This document shows, in pieces, positions 16,345-23,995 of a stretch of 51,006 nucleotides of DNA. A model generated the notes under the pieces. The model searched no databases. It saw only the letters and a program-made list of their open reading frames with translations, and was not told the origin of the DNA. This stretch comes from Actinomycetes bacterium (GTDB taxonomy: Bacteria; Actinomycetota; Acidimicrobiia; Acidimicrobiales; RAAP-2), in contig JAJZVL010000015.1 of NCBI GenBank assembly GCA_021845725.1, positions 1 through 51,006 of the forward strand. The letters run 5' to 3'. The first letter of the stretch is position 1; the number at the start of each line of letters is the position of its first letter. A program made the position numbers and the translations under genes.

Positions 16345-18060
16345 GTGCTCGGCCTGCTGAACTTCACCCACCTCGTCTCTACGGCCGGGTACGCCGCGAT
16401 CTTCGTCTTGTGCGTGCTCCAGTCCTGCTGCGTGCCGACGTCGTCGGAGCTGACGATGGGCTTCGCCGGTGCGCTCGCCGCCCAGGGGAAGCTGAGCCTG
16501 CTCGCCGTCATCGTCGTAGGGGCCTCGGGTGAGGTGATCGGCGCCTACATCGCGTGGGTGGTGGGTCGCTACGCGGGGCGGGCGGCGGTCGACCGCTTCG
16601 GTCGCTACATCCTGCTCAGCCATCATGACCTCGACCGGGCCGAGGCCTGGTACGACCGCCACCAGCGTTTCGGTGTGTTCGGGAGCCGGTTGCTGCCCGT
16701 GATCAGGAACTTCGTCGCTCTGCCGGCGGGGATCGCCGAGGTGCCGCTCGGGCGGTTCGGGCTCTTCACGGCCGCCGGGTCGCTGCTGTGGGACGGCGCC
16801 TGGGCCGTCATCGGCTATGGCGTAGGGACCCGCTGGCACACGATCGCCTCGGGGTTCGGGGACGTCGGGTACGTGCTCGCAGCCCTGGTCGTGGCCGCGA
16901 TCGTCTATGTCATCTACCATCGCTATCGCAACTACATCCGGGCCACGTTGCACGAGGGGGAGCCCGGATCTGAGAACGGGTCCGTCGGTCCCGGCATCGG
17001 TGAGACCGCGCCGGTCGGAGACAGGGGAACGGACAACGCAGGACGGAGGCCCGCGCACGCGCCGCGCGGGCGCTACCCCTATGACGTGATGGCCCCGCAG
17101 CCGGCCCTGACGGATCGAAGGGGGGGTGCGCCTCCATCTCGCCTGCCCGCCGCGGGTCCGTCCGGCACGGTCAGATGGGTCGCCAGCTCCTCCGGTCGCC
17201 CACCTGTCACGCGGCCGCTGGCGACCGTGGCGACTCCCACGCGAACCGCTCCGCCGCCCGGCACAGACCGGTGGGTCGCCAGCTCCTCCGGCCGTCCTGT
17301 CACGCGTGCCCGACGTGGCGACTTCCCGAACTCGCCGATCGCGGCCTGGGAGGCGGCCGTCACGCACGGCCGGACGGCGCCTGCCGAGCCCGTCGACGAC
17401 CTCTTGGCGGGGGCGGGGCAAGGTGTCGAGGCGAACGGCCGCTTCACTGCCATGCTCGGCGCGCTCCTCCTCGTCCTCCTTGCGATCGAAGGGGTGTCGA
17501 TCCTGCGGATCAGTCCGCTCCTCGCGGTCCACGTCGTGGTCGGCATGGTGATGCTGCCCGTCATCGCGCTCAAGATCGGCAGCACGACCTGGCGGTTCGC
17601 CAAGTACTACCTCGGGTCCCCGGAGTACCGTCGCAAGGGACCCCCGCCGCCCCTCCTCCGCCTTCTCGGTCCATTCGTCGTGGTGTCCACGGTCGCCGTC
17701 GTCGCCACCGGCATCGCCACGCTGCTGACGACTGCCACACCCCTTCGCAACGACCTGCTGCTGGCCCACAAGGTCACGTTCGTGCTGTGGTTCGCCGCCA
17801 TGGTCGTCCATGTCCTCGGCCACCTGCTCGACGTCGCCCACTTGGCGCCGAGGGACTTCTACTGGCGCACCAGACGCCAGATTCGCGGCGCGAGCCTCCG
17901 CCAGTGGGCGATCGTCAGCGCGGTGTGCGTGGGGATCCTCCTGGCCGTCGTCATGCTGCCGAAGGTGGGCCCGTGGCTCTCGGGGTACCACCCGGGGAGC
18001 AGGGTTGTCTCCCACGTGCACGCGGTCTCCCGTTCCCCAGGCGTCGCCCAGCAGCCCTGA
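16345..18060 (+). CDS. DedA family membrane protein fused to a cytochrome b561-like membrane domain
   Basis: The 571-residue protein combines two membrane modules. Residues 1-205 are a DedA/SNARE-associated (VTT) domain: LQSCCVPTSSELTMGFAGALAAQG, the reentrant loop with conserved Glu, and FGSRLLPVIRNFVALPAGIAEV with the conserved Arg/Pro. Residues about 205-365 are a soluble Gly/Arg/Pro-rich linker with two copies of RWVASSSGRP. Residues about 370-560 hold four hydrophobic segments with paired histidines (LLAVHVVVGMVML, and LLLAHKVTFVLWFAAMVVHV then LGH), the layout of heme-b-binding cytochrome b561/DUF4405-type proteins. DedA proteins flip phospholipids or undecaprenyl phosphate. The frame is continuous across the junction, so the fusion looks genuine, not a sequencing artefact. 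GTG 16345 has a weak, distant ribosome site. Confidence 0.75.
   Translation: MLGLLNFTHLVSTAGYAAIFVLCVLQSCCVPTSSELTMGFAGALAAQGKLSLLAVIVVGASGEVIGAYIAWVVGRYAGRAAVDRFGRYILLSHHDLDRAEAWYDRHQRFGVFGSRLLPVIRNFVALPAGIAEVPLGRFGLFTAAGSLLWDGAWAVIGYGVGTRWHTIASGFGDVGYVLAALVVAAIVYVIYHRYRNYIRATLHEGEPGSENGSVGPGIGETAPVGDRGTDNAGRRPAHAPRGRYPYDVMAPQPALTDRRGGAPPSRLPAAGPSGTVRWVASSSGRPPVTRPLATVATPTRTAPPPGTDRWVASSSGRPVTRARRGDFPNSPIAAWEAAVTHGRTAPAEPVDDLLAGAGQGVEANGRFTAMLGALLLVLLAIEGVSILRISPLLAVHVVVGMVMLPVIALKIGSTTWRFAKYYLGSPEYRRKGPPPPLLRLLGPFVVVSTVAVVATGIATLLTTATPLRNDLLLAHKVTFVLWFAAMVVHVLGHLLDVAHLAPRDFYWRTRRQIRGASLRQWAIVSAVCVGILLAVVMLPKVGPWLSGYHPGSRVVSHVHAVSRSPGVAQQP
17176..17306 (+). repeat. Two imperfect direct repeats in the DedA-fusion linker
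   Basis: The segments 17176-17213 and 17272-17306 share the exact 20-base core TGGGTCGCCAGCTCCTCCGG followed by a similar CGYCC..CTGTCACGCG tail. They encode RWVASSSGRPPVTR and RWVASSSGRPVTR in the same frame within the hydrophilic linker between the two membrane domains. This looks like a recent internal duplication in a disordered region. Confidence 0.7.
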
Positions 18061-18078
18061 GCGTTGGTCTCGGCCTGG

Positions 18079-19077
18079 TCAGGGGCGCTGGGCCGGGCTC
18101 CGAGTGAGTGCGGGGTCGCGCTTGACGACGGGGCCGAGCACCTGCTCGATGGCGCGTACGAGCTCGGGCTCCAGCTCGATGTCGAGCGCCTTGACGTTCT
18201 CGTCGAGCTGCTCGGGACGGGTCGCGCCGACGATCGCGGCGGACACGTTGTGGTTCGACAGCACCCACGCGAGCGCCACGGCCGCCGGGCTGTGGCCTGC
18301 CGCCCGCGCGAGCGCAGCGAACTCCTGGACGGGCCGGAGCACCTCGTCGGAGAGGAGGTCCGCGATGAAGGCGCGGCCGTCCGAGGACGTCGCTCGGGAG
18401 CCTGGTGGGGGCGCTTGGCCGGGTTGGTACTTGCCGGTGAGCACGCCTTGCGCGAGCGGCGACCACACGATCTGGCCGATGCCCTCGCGTTCGCACAGCG
18501 GGACCACCTCGGACTCGATGACCCGCCACAGCAGCGAGTACTCGGGTTGGTTCGAGATGATCCGGTCGAAGCCCATGTCGTCCGCGATCTGCAGTGCTGC
18601 CTCGATCTGGTCCGCCCTCCACTCCGACACTCCGACGTAGAGGACCTTCCCGCGACGCACGAGGTCGTCGAACGCCCGAAGCGTCTCTTCGAGCGGCGCC
18701 TCGACGTCGTAGCGGTGCGCCTGGTAGAGGTCCACGTAGTCGGTCCGAAGGCGCCGCAGGGACGCGTCGATCGACTCCACGATGTGCTTGCGAGCGAGGC
18801 CCCGGTCGTTCGGGCCGGGGCCGGTTGGCCAGTACACCTTGGTCGAGATCTCGAGGGACTCCCGCCGCTGGCCCTCGAGCGCATGGCCGAGCACTTCTTC
18901 GGCTCGCCCCTGTGCGTAGACGTCCGCCGTGTCGAACGTGGTGATCCCGAGATCGAGCGCCCTGTGCACGCAGGCCAGCGCGGTCTCTTCTTCGACCTGA
19001 CCACCGTGGGTGATCCAGTTGCCGTACGCCAGTGCCGAGACGACGAGGCCGCTCCGCCCGAGGTGATGGTATTGCAT
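18079..19077 (-). CDS. Aldo/keto reductase (AKR6/AKR11-like, Kv-beta type)
   Basis: This 332-residue NADPH-dependent TIM-barrel oxidoreductase shows the catalytic tetrad Asp49 (FDTADVY), Tyr54, Lys80 (STKVYW) and His121 (QAHRYD). NQPEYSLLWRVIESEVVP and GVLTGKYQPG are characteristic of the voltage-gated K+ channel beta-like and YghZ-like branch. The substrate is likely a methylglyoxal-type or aromatic aldehyde but this cannot be fixed from sequence. Start ATG 19077 is chosen because TACGCT lies seven bases upstream (leaderless pattern) and the protein begins at the family's usual N-terminus (MQYHHLGRSGLVVSALAYGN). Longer in-frame extensions lie across the divergent ArfB-like gene and are not credible. 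Confidence 0.9.
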   Translation of the reverse strand: MQYHHLGRSGLVVSALAYGNWITHGGQVEEETALACVHRALDLGITTFDTADVYAQGRAEEVLGHALEGQRRESLEISTKVYWPTGPGPNDRGLARKHIVESIDASLRRLRTDYVDLYQAHRYDVEAPLEETLRAFDDLVRRGKVLYVGVSEWRADQIEAALQIADDMGFDRIISNQPEYSLLWRVIESEVVPLCEREGIGQIVWSPLAQGVLTGKYQPGQAPPPGSRATSSDGRAFIADLLSDEVLRPVQEFAALARAAGHSPAAVALAWVLSNHNVSAAIVGATRPEQLDENVKALDIELEPELVRAIEQVLGPVVKRDPALTRSPAQRP

Positions 19078-19084
19078 GCGTTCG

Positions 19085-19090
19085 AGCGTA
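19085..19090 (-). promoter_or_regulatory. -10 element for a leaderless aldo/keto reductase transcript
   Basis: TACGCT on the minus strand lies seven bases before ATG 19077. Together with the ArfB-like -10 at 19141-19146 it forms a compact divergent promoter of about 75 bp. Confidence 0.5.
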
Positions 19091-19140
19091 ACTGGGTGAC
19101 GCGCACCTCGATGTGCCAGACGATGGCGGACCGTCCCCCG

Positions 19141-19146
19141 TAGGCT
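19141..19146 (+). promoter_or_regulatory. -10 element for a leaderless ArfB-like transcript
   Basis: TAGGCT is followed by seven bases and ATG 19154, matching the leaderless layout of the divergent gene (TACGCT then seven bases then ATG). Confidence 0.5.
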
Positions 19147-19153
19147 CGGCTCG

Positions 19154-19609
19154 ATGGTGCGTCGTGAAGGGATCGGTGCGTCCAGGGACGGTGTGAGCGA
19201 CGTGCTGCGTGTCTCCCCGTCCCTGCAGATCCCCCTCGAGGAGATCAGCTGGCGCGCCACGACGCCCGGTGGCCCCGGTGGGCAGCACGCCAATCGCACC
19301 GCGAGCAGGGTCGAGGTCCGCTTCGATGTCGAGCGCTCGCCGACGCTGAGCTCGCGCCAGCGAGCTCTCCTCCTCGGGCGTCTGGGGCCGGTGGTGACCG
19401 CGTCGTCGGCCGACGAGCGCTCCCAGGCGCGTAATCGGCAGCTCGCGCTCGAACGTCTGGCCGAGCGCCTCGCGGCCGGCCTTCGGGTGCCGCGCCGACG
19501 ACGCCCGACGGCGCCGACCGGTGCGGCACGGGCTCGCCGTCTCGAGGGCAAGCGGCATCGGGCCGTGACCAAGGAGCGTCGCCGCCCCCCGGGCCTCGGA
19601 GACGAGTGA
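19154..19609 (+). CDS. ArfB/YaeJ-like peptidyl-tRNA hydrolase (RF-1 domain protein)
   Basis: This 151-residue protein contains the release-factor catalytic GGQ motif within TPGGPGGQHANRTASRVEVRF (GGQ at about residues 42-44), preceded by the short N-terminal domain and followed by a basic, Arg-rich C-terminal tail (RRLEGKRHRAVTKERRR). This is the ArfB/ICT1 layout: the tail inserts into the empty mRNA channel of stalled ribosomes and the GGQ hydrolyses peptidyl-tRNA. It lacks the codon-recognition domain of RF1/RF2. Start ATG 19154 is supported by the leaderless -10; GTG 19191 is a shorter alternative that would still keep the GGQ domain. Confidence 0.88.
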   Translation: MVRREGIGASRDGVSDVLRVSPSLQIPLEEISWRATTPGGPGGQHANRTASRVEVRFDVERSPTLSSRQRALLLGRLGPVVTASSADERSQARNRQLALERLAERLAAGLRVPRRRRPTAPTGAARARRLEGKRHRAVTKERRRPPGLGDE

Positions 19610-19634
19610 CCGCGGGGCACGTCGTGCATTCGCC

Positions 19635-20498
19635 TCAGCGCTCGAGGACCCGGTGCACCGTCGCGAGGGCGGTCCGGACGATCTCGTCGGTGCCTGGGGC
19701 CATGTCCTCGTGGACGCCGACGATCGGGGTGATCGCGGCGTAGCCGGCGGCGACGAGCGCAGCGTCGTCTTCGGGATCCTCCGATTCGTCGAGCCTGCCG
19801 AGGGTCGGAACGGCAGTGCCGAGCGTCATGCGGATCTCACCCTCGTCGACGGGCGTCGCGCCCGACGGCCCGGCCGCTCCGCCGCCCACGCCGATGGTCG
19901 CCTCCTTCACGATCCCCGAGGTGCTGATGCGAGCGCGGCGCACGCCGCGCAGCTCCTCGATTGGCACCGAAGGGACGTTCAGGTTCAACACGGTCCGAGG
20001 AGGCGCCTCACAGAGCGCCGGGAGCAACGCCACCGCGATGGTCGACGCGGTGCACCACTGCTCTGGCGGGAACCCTGCGCGCAGCGACACCGCGAGGCCG
20101 CGCAGGCCGAGCTGCGCACCCGCAAGCGTGGCGCCGACCGTTCCGGAGTAGAGGACCGACCGCCCGACGTTGACGCCGAGGTTGATCCCCGACACGACGA
20201 TGTCGGGTCTCGGTCCGAAACCCCCCAGGCCACCGATGAGCGCCGCAAGCGCCGGCGAGGCGTCGACGCCGTAGGTGGGCACGTCCTCCGCCCCGTCGAT
20301 GCGCACACGGCGGTAGGAGACCGTCTCACGTTCGTAGACGGTGCCCACCGCAGCCGACGCGCCACTGTGATTGGCGAGTGGCGCCACGACGATGATCTCG
20401 TGCTCCCGGTGCTCCTCGGCCCATCGTGCCAGCGCACGCGTGAGCGCGGCGAGCCCGGGCGCGTGCACGCCGTCGTCGTTGGTGACCAGGAGTCGCAC
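19635..20498 (-). CDS. surE: 5'/3'-nucleotidase SurE (acid phosphatase, stationary-phase survival)
   Basis: This 287-residue protein begins with RLLVTNDDGVHAPGLAALTR, the metal-binding N-terminus of SurE (Asp8, Asp9), followed by VVAPLANHSGASAA (the Ser ligand), DIVVSGINLGVNVG (the Asn ligand) and LYSGTVGATLAGA. SurE hydrolyses nucleoside monophosphates and polyphosphate in the cytoplasm and is metal-dependent. GTG 20498 gives the standard start; a TTG two codons upstream is an alternative. TATCGT at 20507-20512 (minus strand) is close enough for a near-leaderless transcript. The reading frame remains open far upstream through the aldose epimerase, but that extension is antisense GC-rich noise. 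Confidence 0.92.
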   Translation of the reverse strand: MRLLVTNDDGVHAPGLAALTRALARWAEEHREHEIIVVAPLANHSGASAAVGTVYERETVSYRRVRIDGAEDVPTYGVDASPALAALIGGLGGFGPRPDIVVSGINLGVNVGRSVLYSGTVGATLAGAQLGLRGLAVSLRAGFPPEQWCTASTIAVALLPALCEAPPRTVLNLNVPSVPIEELRGVRRARISTSGIVKEATIGVGGGAAGPSGATPVDEGEIRMTLGTAVPTLGRLDESEDPEDDAALVAAGYAAITPIVGVHEDMAPGTDEIVRTALATVHRVLER

Positions 20499-20546
20499 GC
20501 GCAAGTACGATACCCGCCGACCTGCACGACCCCGGGAGGACGTCGC

Positions 20547-21479
20547 ATGCCACAGAGCGCTTCGGCGGTTTCGCCGACGGGGGAGCAGTGGGTCATCGCG
20601 CATGGCCATCAGGAAGCAGTCATCACCGAGGTGGGCGCGACCCTTCGCAGCTACACGCTCGGGGGCAGTGTGGTCGTCGACGGGTTCGGTCCCGACGAGT
20701 GGAGTCACGCTGGCCGCGGGCAGGTGCTGGCCCCCTGGCCCAATCGGCTCGGCGACGGCAGGTACGAATGGCGGGGCGTCCGCGCCCAGGCAGCGCTCGA
20801 CGAGCCCGAGCTGAACAACGCCATCCATGGGCTCGTGCGCTGGTTGCCATGGCGGCTCGAGGCCAGCGCGCAGAACGTCGTCTCGCTGCGTTGCACGATC
20901 AGGCCCACCCCCGGCTACCCCTGGTCGGTGGAGTTGCGCTGCGAGTACCGGCTGCGCCGCGACGGCCTGGTCGTGACGACCGAGGCCATCGGCGCTGGCG
21001 TGACGGCGGCACCCTTCGGCGTCGGGTTCCATCCGTACCTGAGCGCGGGCACCGAGCTGATCGACACCGCCACGCTCGTCGTGCCGGCCGCGCGGCGCCT
21101 CCTGCTCGACGCGCGCGGCTTGCCGACCGGCGAGGTGCAGGATCTCGCCGGGACCGAGCTCGATTTCAGAGCGGGCCAGGTCATCGGCACCGTGCGTCTC
21201 GACACAGCGTTCACCGACCTCGAGCGAGGGGCAGACGGCATCGCACGGGCCAGCCTCGAGGATCCGCTGACCGGCAGAGGCGTCGAGCTGTGGGCCGACG
21301 ACAGGTTCCGTTACCTCATGTGCTTCACCGCCGACACCGTCGAGACCGAGCGCAGACGGCGGTCGATCGCCATCGAGCCGATGACCTGCCCGCCAGATGC
21401 CTTCCACTCTGGCAAGGACCTCGTCGTGCTGGAGCCTGGAGAGACGTGGGAGGCGAGCTGGGGGCTGCATCCTCACTGA
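20547..21479 (+). CDS. Aldose 1-epimerase family protein
   Basis: This 310-residue beta-sandwich protein interconverts alpha and beta anomers of hexoses. Visible family features are VLAPWPNRLGDGRYEW (substrate-binding Asn-Arg near 66), NNAIHGLVRWLPW with a catalytic His, and VGFHPYLSAG with the second catalytic His at 162. The C-terminal block includes the catalytic Glu in SIAIEPMTCPPDAF. Start ATG 20547 follows a good CGGGAGGA ribosome site. It is divergent from surE with roughly 50 bp between starts. It could work with the ROK kinase further upstream, though they are not adjacent. Confidence 0.88.
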   Translation: MPQSASAVSPTGEQWVIAHGHQEAVITEVGATLRSYTLGGSVVVDGFGPDEWSHAGRGQVLAPWPNRLGDGRYEWRGVRAQAALDEPELNNAIHGLVRWLPWRLEASAQNVVSLRCTIRPTPGYPWSVELRCEYRLRRDGLVVTTEAIGAGVTAAPFGVGFHPYLSAGTELIDTATLVVPAARRLLLDARGLPTGEVQDLAGTELDFRAGQVIGTVRLDTAFTDLERGADGIARASLEDPLTGRGVELWADDRFRYLMCFTADTVETERRRRSIAIEPMTCPPDAFHSGKDLVVLEPGETWEASWGLHPH

Positions 21480-21547
21480 GCAGGTCGCGGGTCCCCGGTC
21501 GGATCGCACCGCTGCTACGCAGCGCGCTTCGTCGGGTTCGTGGTCGC

Positions 21548-22510
21548 TCAGGGCCGCAGCGCCAAGCGCATGGCTCCGCAGGCCACGCGGCCGGATGGGA
21601 CGACCAGCATGTCGTCGAGAAGTGGCAGCGTGGGGATGCCGAGCTCCGCCCGGGCCCATCTCGGCACGACCGGGAGGGCTGCGGCGACGATGGCGAGGTA
21701 CATCGCTCGGGCGCGAGGTGTGCGGGCGACGCCGCGCAACAAGAAGTTGCGCGCATCGATCGCCTGGGGGCCCGCGTACAGCTCGGGTCTGATCCGTTCG
21801 AAGTAGACCTGCACCTCGTCGCCGGTCTCGGGCACCCAGCGAGCTCCGAGCCGCCGGGCCACCACGGCCGTCTCTGCGAAGTAACGATCGCGCTCGTCCG
21901 CACGAAGCCGGCGTGGTCCGTACCGATCGGCAGCCGCCAGGAAGCTCGATACCTCCGCGACGTGCACCCACGTGAGGAGCTCGGGGTCTTCGGCCGAGTA
22001 CCTGCGGCCATCCGGCGCGCGTCCGTTGATGTGCCGATGGATCTCCCGAACCTGTTGGATTGCTCGGTTCGCCTCCTCCACGGTGCCGAAGGTGGTCGCG
22101 CCCACGAACGCCGCCGTGCGCCGGAGCCGACCGATCGGGTCCTCTCGGTAGCTGGAGTGCTCCGCCACGCCGGCCATGGCAAGGGGATGGAGGGTCTGGA
22201 GAAAGAGCGCCGCAAGGCCTCCGACCACCATCGCGGGCAGGTCGCCGTGCACCCTGCGCGCCATGCCTCCTGGCGGTAAGAACGCGTCCCTGGCGCGTTC
22301 GGCCCGCGGTGGCGGGTCGGCGGGCACTCCGAGCGCTCGGCGGATGCTGCGGCGGACGCCGGCGCGCAGCGGGGCGACGGCGCGCCCACCTGCGACGATA
22401 GGAGCGCGAAGGGGGGCCGACACCAGCTGCACCCCACGGAAGACTGCCTCGGCAAGAGCGGTCGGCGGACCAGCGCCGAGGTCGTCCCGGCATCTCTCGG
22501 GCTCAGGCAC
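21548..22510 (-). CDS. MpaB-type oxygenase (DUF2236 family)
   Basis: This 320-residue protein has the DUF2236/ER-bound oxygenase MpaB layout: an N-terminal helix followed by RRVHGDLPAMVVGGLAALFLQTLHPLAMAGVAEHSSYREDPIGRLRRTAAFV and, further on, the conserved His-containing LLTWVHVAEVSSFLAA block. MpaB-related proteins are heme-linked oxygenases, and latex-clearing proteins belong to the same superfamily; His residues in the LHP and WVHV motifs are the expected heme ligands. The reaction here is unknown. GTG 22510 is the start. It sits 63 bases after the ApbE gene, separated by a 9-bp tandem repeat, and may be the last gene of that minus-strand cluster. Confidence 0.82.
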   Translation of the reverse strand: MPEPERCRDDLGAGPPTALAEAVFRGVQLVSAPLRAPIVAGGRAVAPLRAGVRRSIRRALGVPADPPPRAERARDAFLPPGGMARRVHGDLPAMVVGGLAALFLQTLHPLAMAGVAEHSSYREDPIGRLRRTAAFVGATTFGTVEEANRAIQQVREIHRHINGRAPDGRRYSAEDPELLTWVHVAEVSSFLAAADRYGPRRLRADERDRYFAETAVVARRLGARWVPETGDEVQVYFERIRPELYAGPQAIDARNFLLRGVARTPRARAMYLAIVAAALPVVPRWARAELGIPTLPLLDDMLVVPSGRVACGAMRLALRP

Positions 22511-22530
22511 GCGATGCTGAGTCTACGTTT

Positions 22531-22574
22531 CTCCCGGGTCTCCCGGGTCTCCCGGGTCTCCCGGGTCTCCGGGT
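22531..22574 (-). repeat. Tandem repeat of CTCCCGGGT between apbE-like and MpaB genes
   Basis: Four perfect copies of the 9-bp unit CTCCCGGGT (22531-22566) are followed by one shortened copy CTCCGGGT (22567-22574). The array abuts the TGA stop of the ApbE gene. Each unit contains the palindrome CCCGGG, so the transcript could fold into alternative short hairpins. Nothing else occupies this intergenic gap. Confidence 0.9.
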
Positions 22575-23416
22575 CAACCGTCGAAGGGCATGCCTTGGGT
22601 CCACGCCTCGGTTCCGTCCGTGCGTATGAGGTATCCCTCGTAGCCGGGGATCTCGGCGAGACGCTCGAGGACGTCGTCACCGCCGACGCACAGCGCGGTG
22701 GCGAGGCCGTCTGCGATGGCGAGGCTCGGCCCGACCACGCTGGCCGAAACCGCGCGGGCCGAGAATTGACGCGCGTGGGGATCGAAGAGATGCAGGCCGC
22801 GCTCGTACGTGCCGGACGTGGCAAGCGAGCGCTCGACGAAAACGGTGCACGCCAATGCGTCGGGTCGCCACGGATGGCGTATGCCCATCCTCCAGCGCTC
22901 TGCGGTCGCGGGCTTCCCGAGCACTGCGATGTCCCCTCCCGCGTTCACGTACGCCGCGAGCGCGCCATGGGTTCGGAGCATCTCGAGCGCGCGCTCGGCA
23001 GCCCAGCCCTTGACGAGGCCGGTCGGGTCGACACCCCCGGGCATGGTCCACGGATCGAACCAACCGCCCGTCATCTCCCGAACGTCGTCGCACAGGTCGA
23101 GAACTCGGTGGATCTCGTCAGGCGCTGTCTCGAGCAGGAGGACCCCGCGCCTGATCCTGCTCATCGGGCTCCCGTTCTTCCACGTGCTGAAGAGGGCGTC
23201 CGCGCGGCGCAGCTCGGCGCAGGCCAGTCCAAGAACGCGACGAGCGGTACCGGGAACCTCCTTGGGTGAGCCGGAGCGAGCTGCACGGGTGCCGGAGCGC
23301 ATGCGCAAGCGGATCGAGACCGCCGTGCCCATCACGTGCTCTACGTGCGCGACGTCGTGCGAGGCCTCAGGCGGCCTGGATGGCGCGACGTGTGCTGCGC
23401 CCACAGCGGTCGTCAC
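22574..23416 (-). CDS. FAD:protein FMN transferase (ApbE family flavinyltransferase)
   Basis: This 280-residue enzyme transfers FMN from FAD onto a Thr of target proteins through a phosphodiester bond, using Mg2+. It shows the ApbE motifs: VMGTAVSIRL early (MGT...), DPTGLVKGWAAERALEML, YVNAGGDIAVLG (substrate-binding), and the metal-binding ADGLATALCV block. No signal peptide is obvious, so it probably acts before export or has an uncertain location. Its GTG start overlaps the TGA of the FMN-binding protein by four bases, implying translational coupling, so that protein is the likely substrate. Length and motifs are close to the family norm, slightly shorter than the 330-residue exported forms. 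Confidence 0.9.
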   Translation of the reverse strand: MTTAVGAAHVAPSRPPEASHDVAHVEHVMGTAVSIRLRMRSGTRAARSGSPKEVPGTARRVLGLACAELRRADALFSTWKNGSPMSRIRRGVLLLETAPDEIHRVLDLCDDVREMTGGWFDPWTMPGGVDPTGLVKGWAAERALEMLRTHGALAAYVNAGGDIAVLGKPATAERWRMGIRHPWRPDALACTVFVERSLATSGTYERGLHLFDPHARQFSARAVSASVVGPSLAIADGLATALCVGGDDVLERLAEIPGYEGYLIRTDGTEAWTQGMPFDG

Positions 23417-23919
23417 TTACGGAGCTTGTCGAGCGCCGACTGCAACGAGTACGCGTACGCTTCGCTCGTATAGGTCGCGCCGGACAATCCGTTGATCTTG
23501 GCACTTTGAGCGTGAAGCACCTCGCGCTGCAGGATCGGGATGACGTAGCTCGCGAGCTGCTGGGAGTATGTGTCGGCGGTCTGCAGCTTTGCCAGCGTCA
23601 CGTTCGTGATCTTCCCGCCGGCCATGGTGACGCGGACGGACAGCTGGCCGTAGCCGTACTGCTCGAGCGTGCCGGTCGCGCGCGTCGTCGATGACCCGGG
23701 CGCCGAGCGTGTCGAGGGAACCGTCTTGCCGGGTGTCCTTGCCTTGCCCTTGGCGGGCGCTGCGGTCTTCGGCGACGTCGTGTGCGAGCTGCCTCGCGGC
23801 GGCGTAGCAGAATTCGTCTGCGGGCTCCGCAGTGCCTCCGAGGCGCTGTGACTGTGGAAGCTCAGGACCCCGGCGAGACCGGCGGCGGTCGCGCTGATGA
23901 CGAGCGGGTAGCGCTTCAT
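23413..23919 (-). CDS. FMN-binding domain protein (covalently flavinylated electron carrier)
   Basis: This 168-residue protein has an N-terminal signal/anchor (MKRYPLVISATAAGLAGVLS), a Ser/Thr/Pro-rich spacer to about residue 80, and a C-terminal FMN_bind domain. GYGQLSVRVTMAGGKITNVTL and the flavinylation motif SGATYTSEA (Thr151 the expected FMN-linked residue, close to the C-terminus) match the RnfG/NqrC-like single-domain carriers. It should sit outside the membrane and receive electrons from the ferric-reductase-like protein encoded immediately upstream (77 bp). ATG 23919 is the natural start; upstream in-frame residues would overlap the flavocytochrome gene. Confidence 0.85.
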   Translation of the reverse strand: MKRYPLVISATAAGLAGVLSFHSHSASEALRSPQTNSATPPRGSSHTTSPKTAAPAKGKARTPGKTVPSTRSAPGSSTTRATGTLEQYGYGQLSVRVTMAGGKITNVTLAKLQTADTYSQQLASYVIPILQREVLHAQSAKINGLSGATYTSEAYAYSLQSALDKLRK

Positions 23920-23995
23920 CGGAGCGCTCCGGCGCGCCGCACCGTTGAAATGTGATCGACGGTGCACCCCGGAGCCGAGACGTGACGGAGCCCGT

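Noticed and set aside
19635-22493. Very long (over 900 codons) minus-strand open frame spanning surE and beyond
   Set aside because: Only the last 287 codons match a protein family (SurE). The rest is antisense to the aldose epimerase and other genes; in such GC-rich DNA stops are rare in several frames.
22531-22574. CTCCCGGGT array as a CRISPR or transcription terminator
   Set aside because: Units are contiguous without spacers, and there is no T-tract after the possible hairpins.
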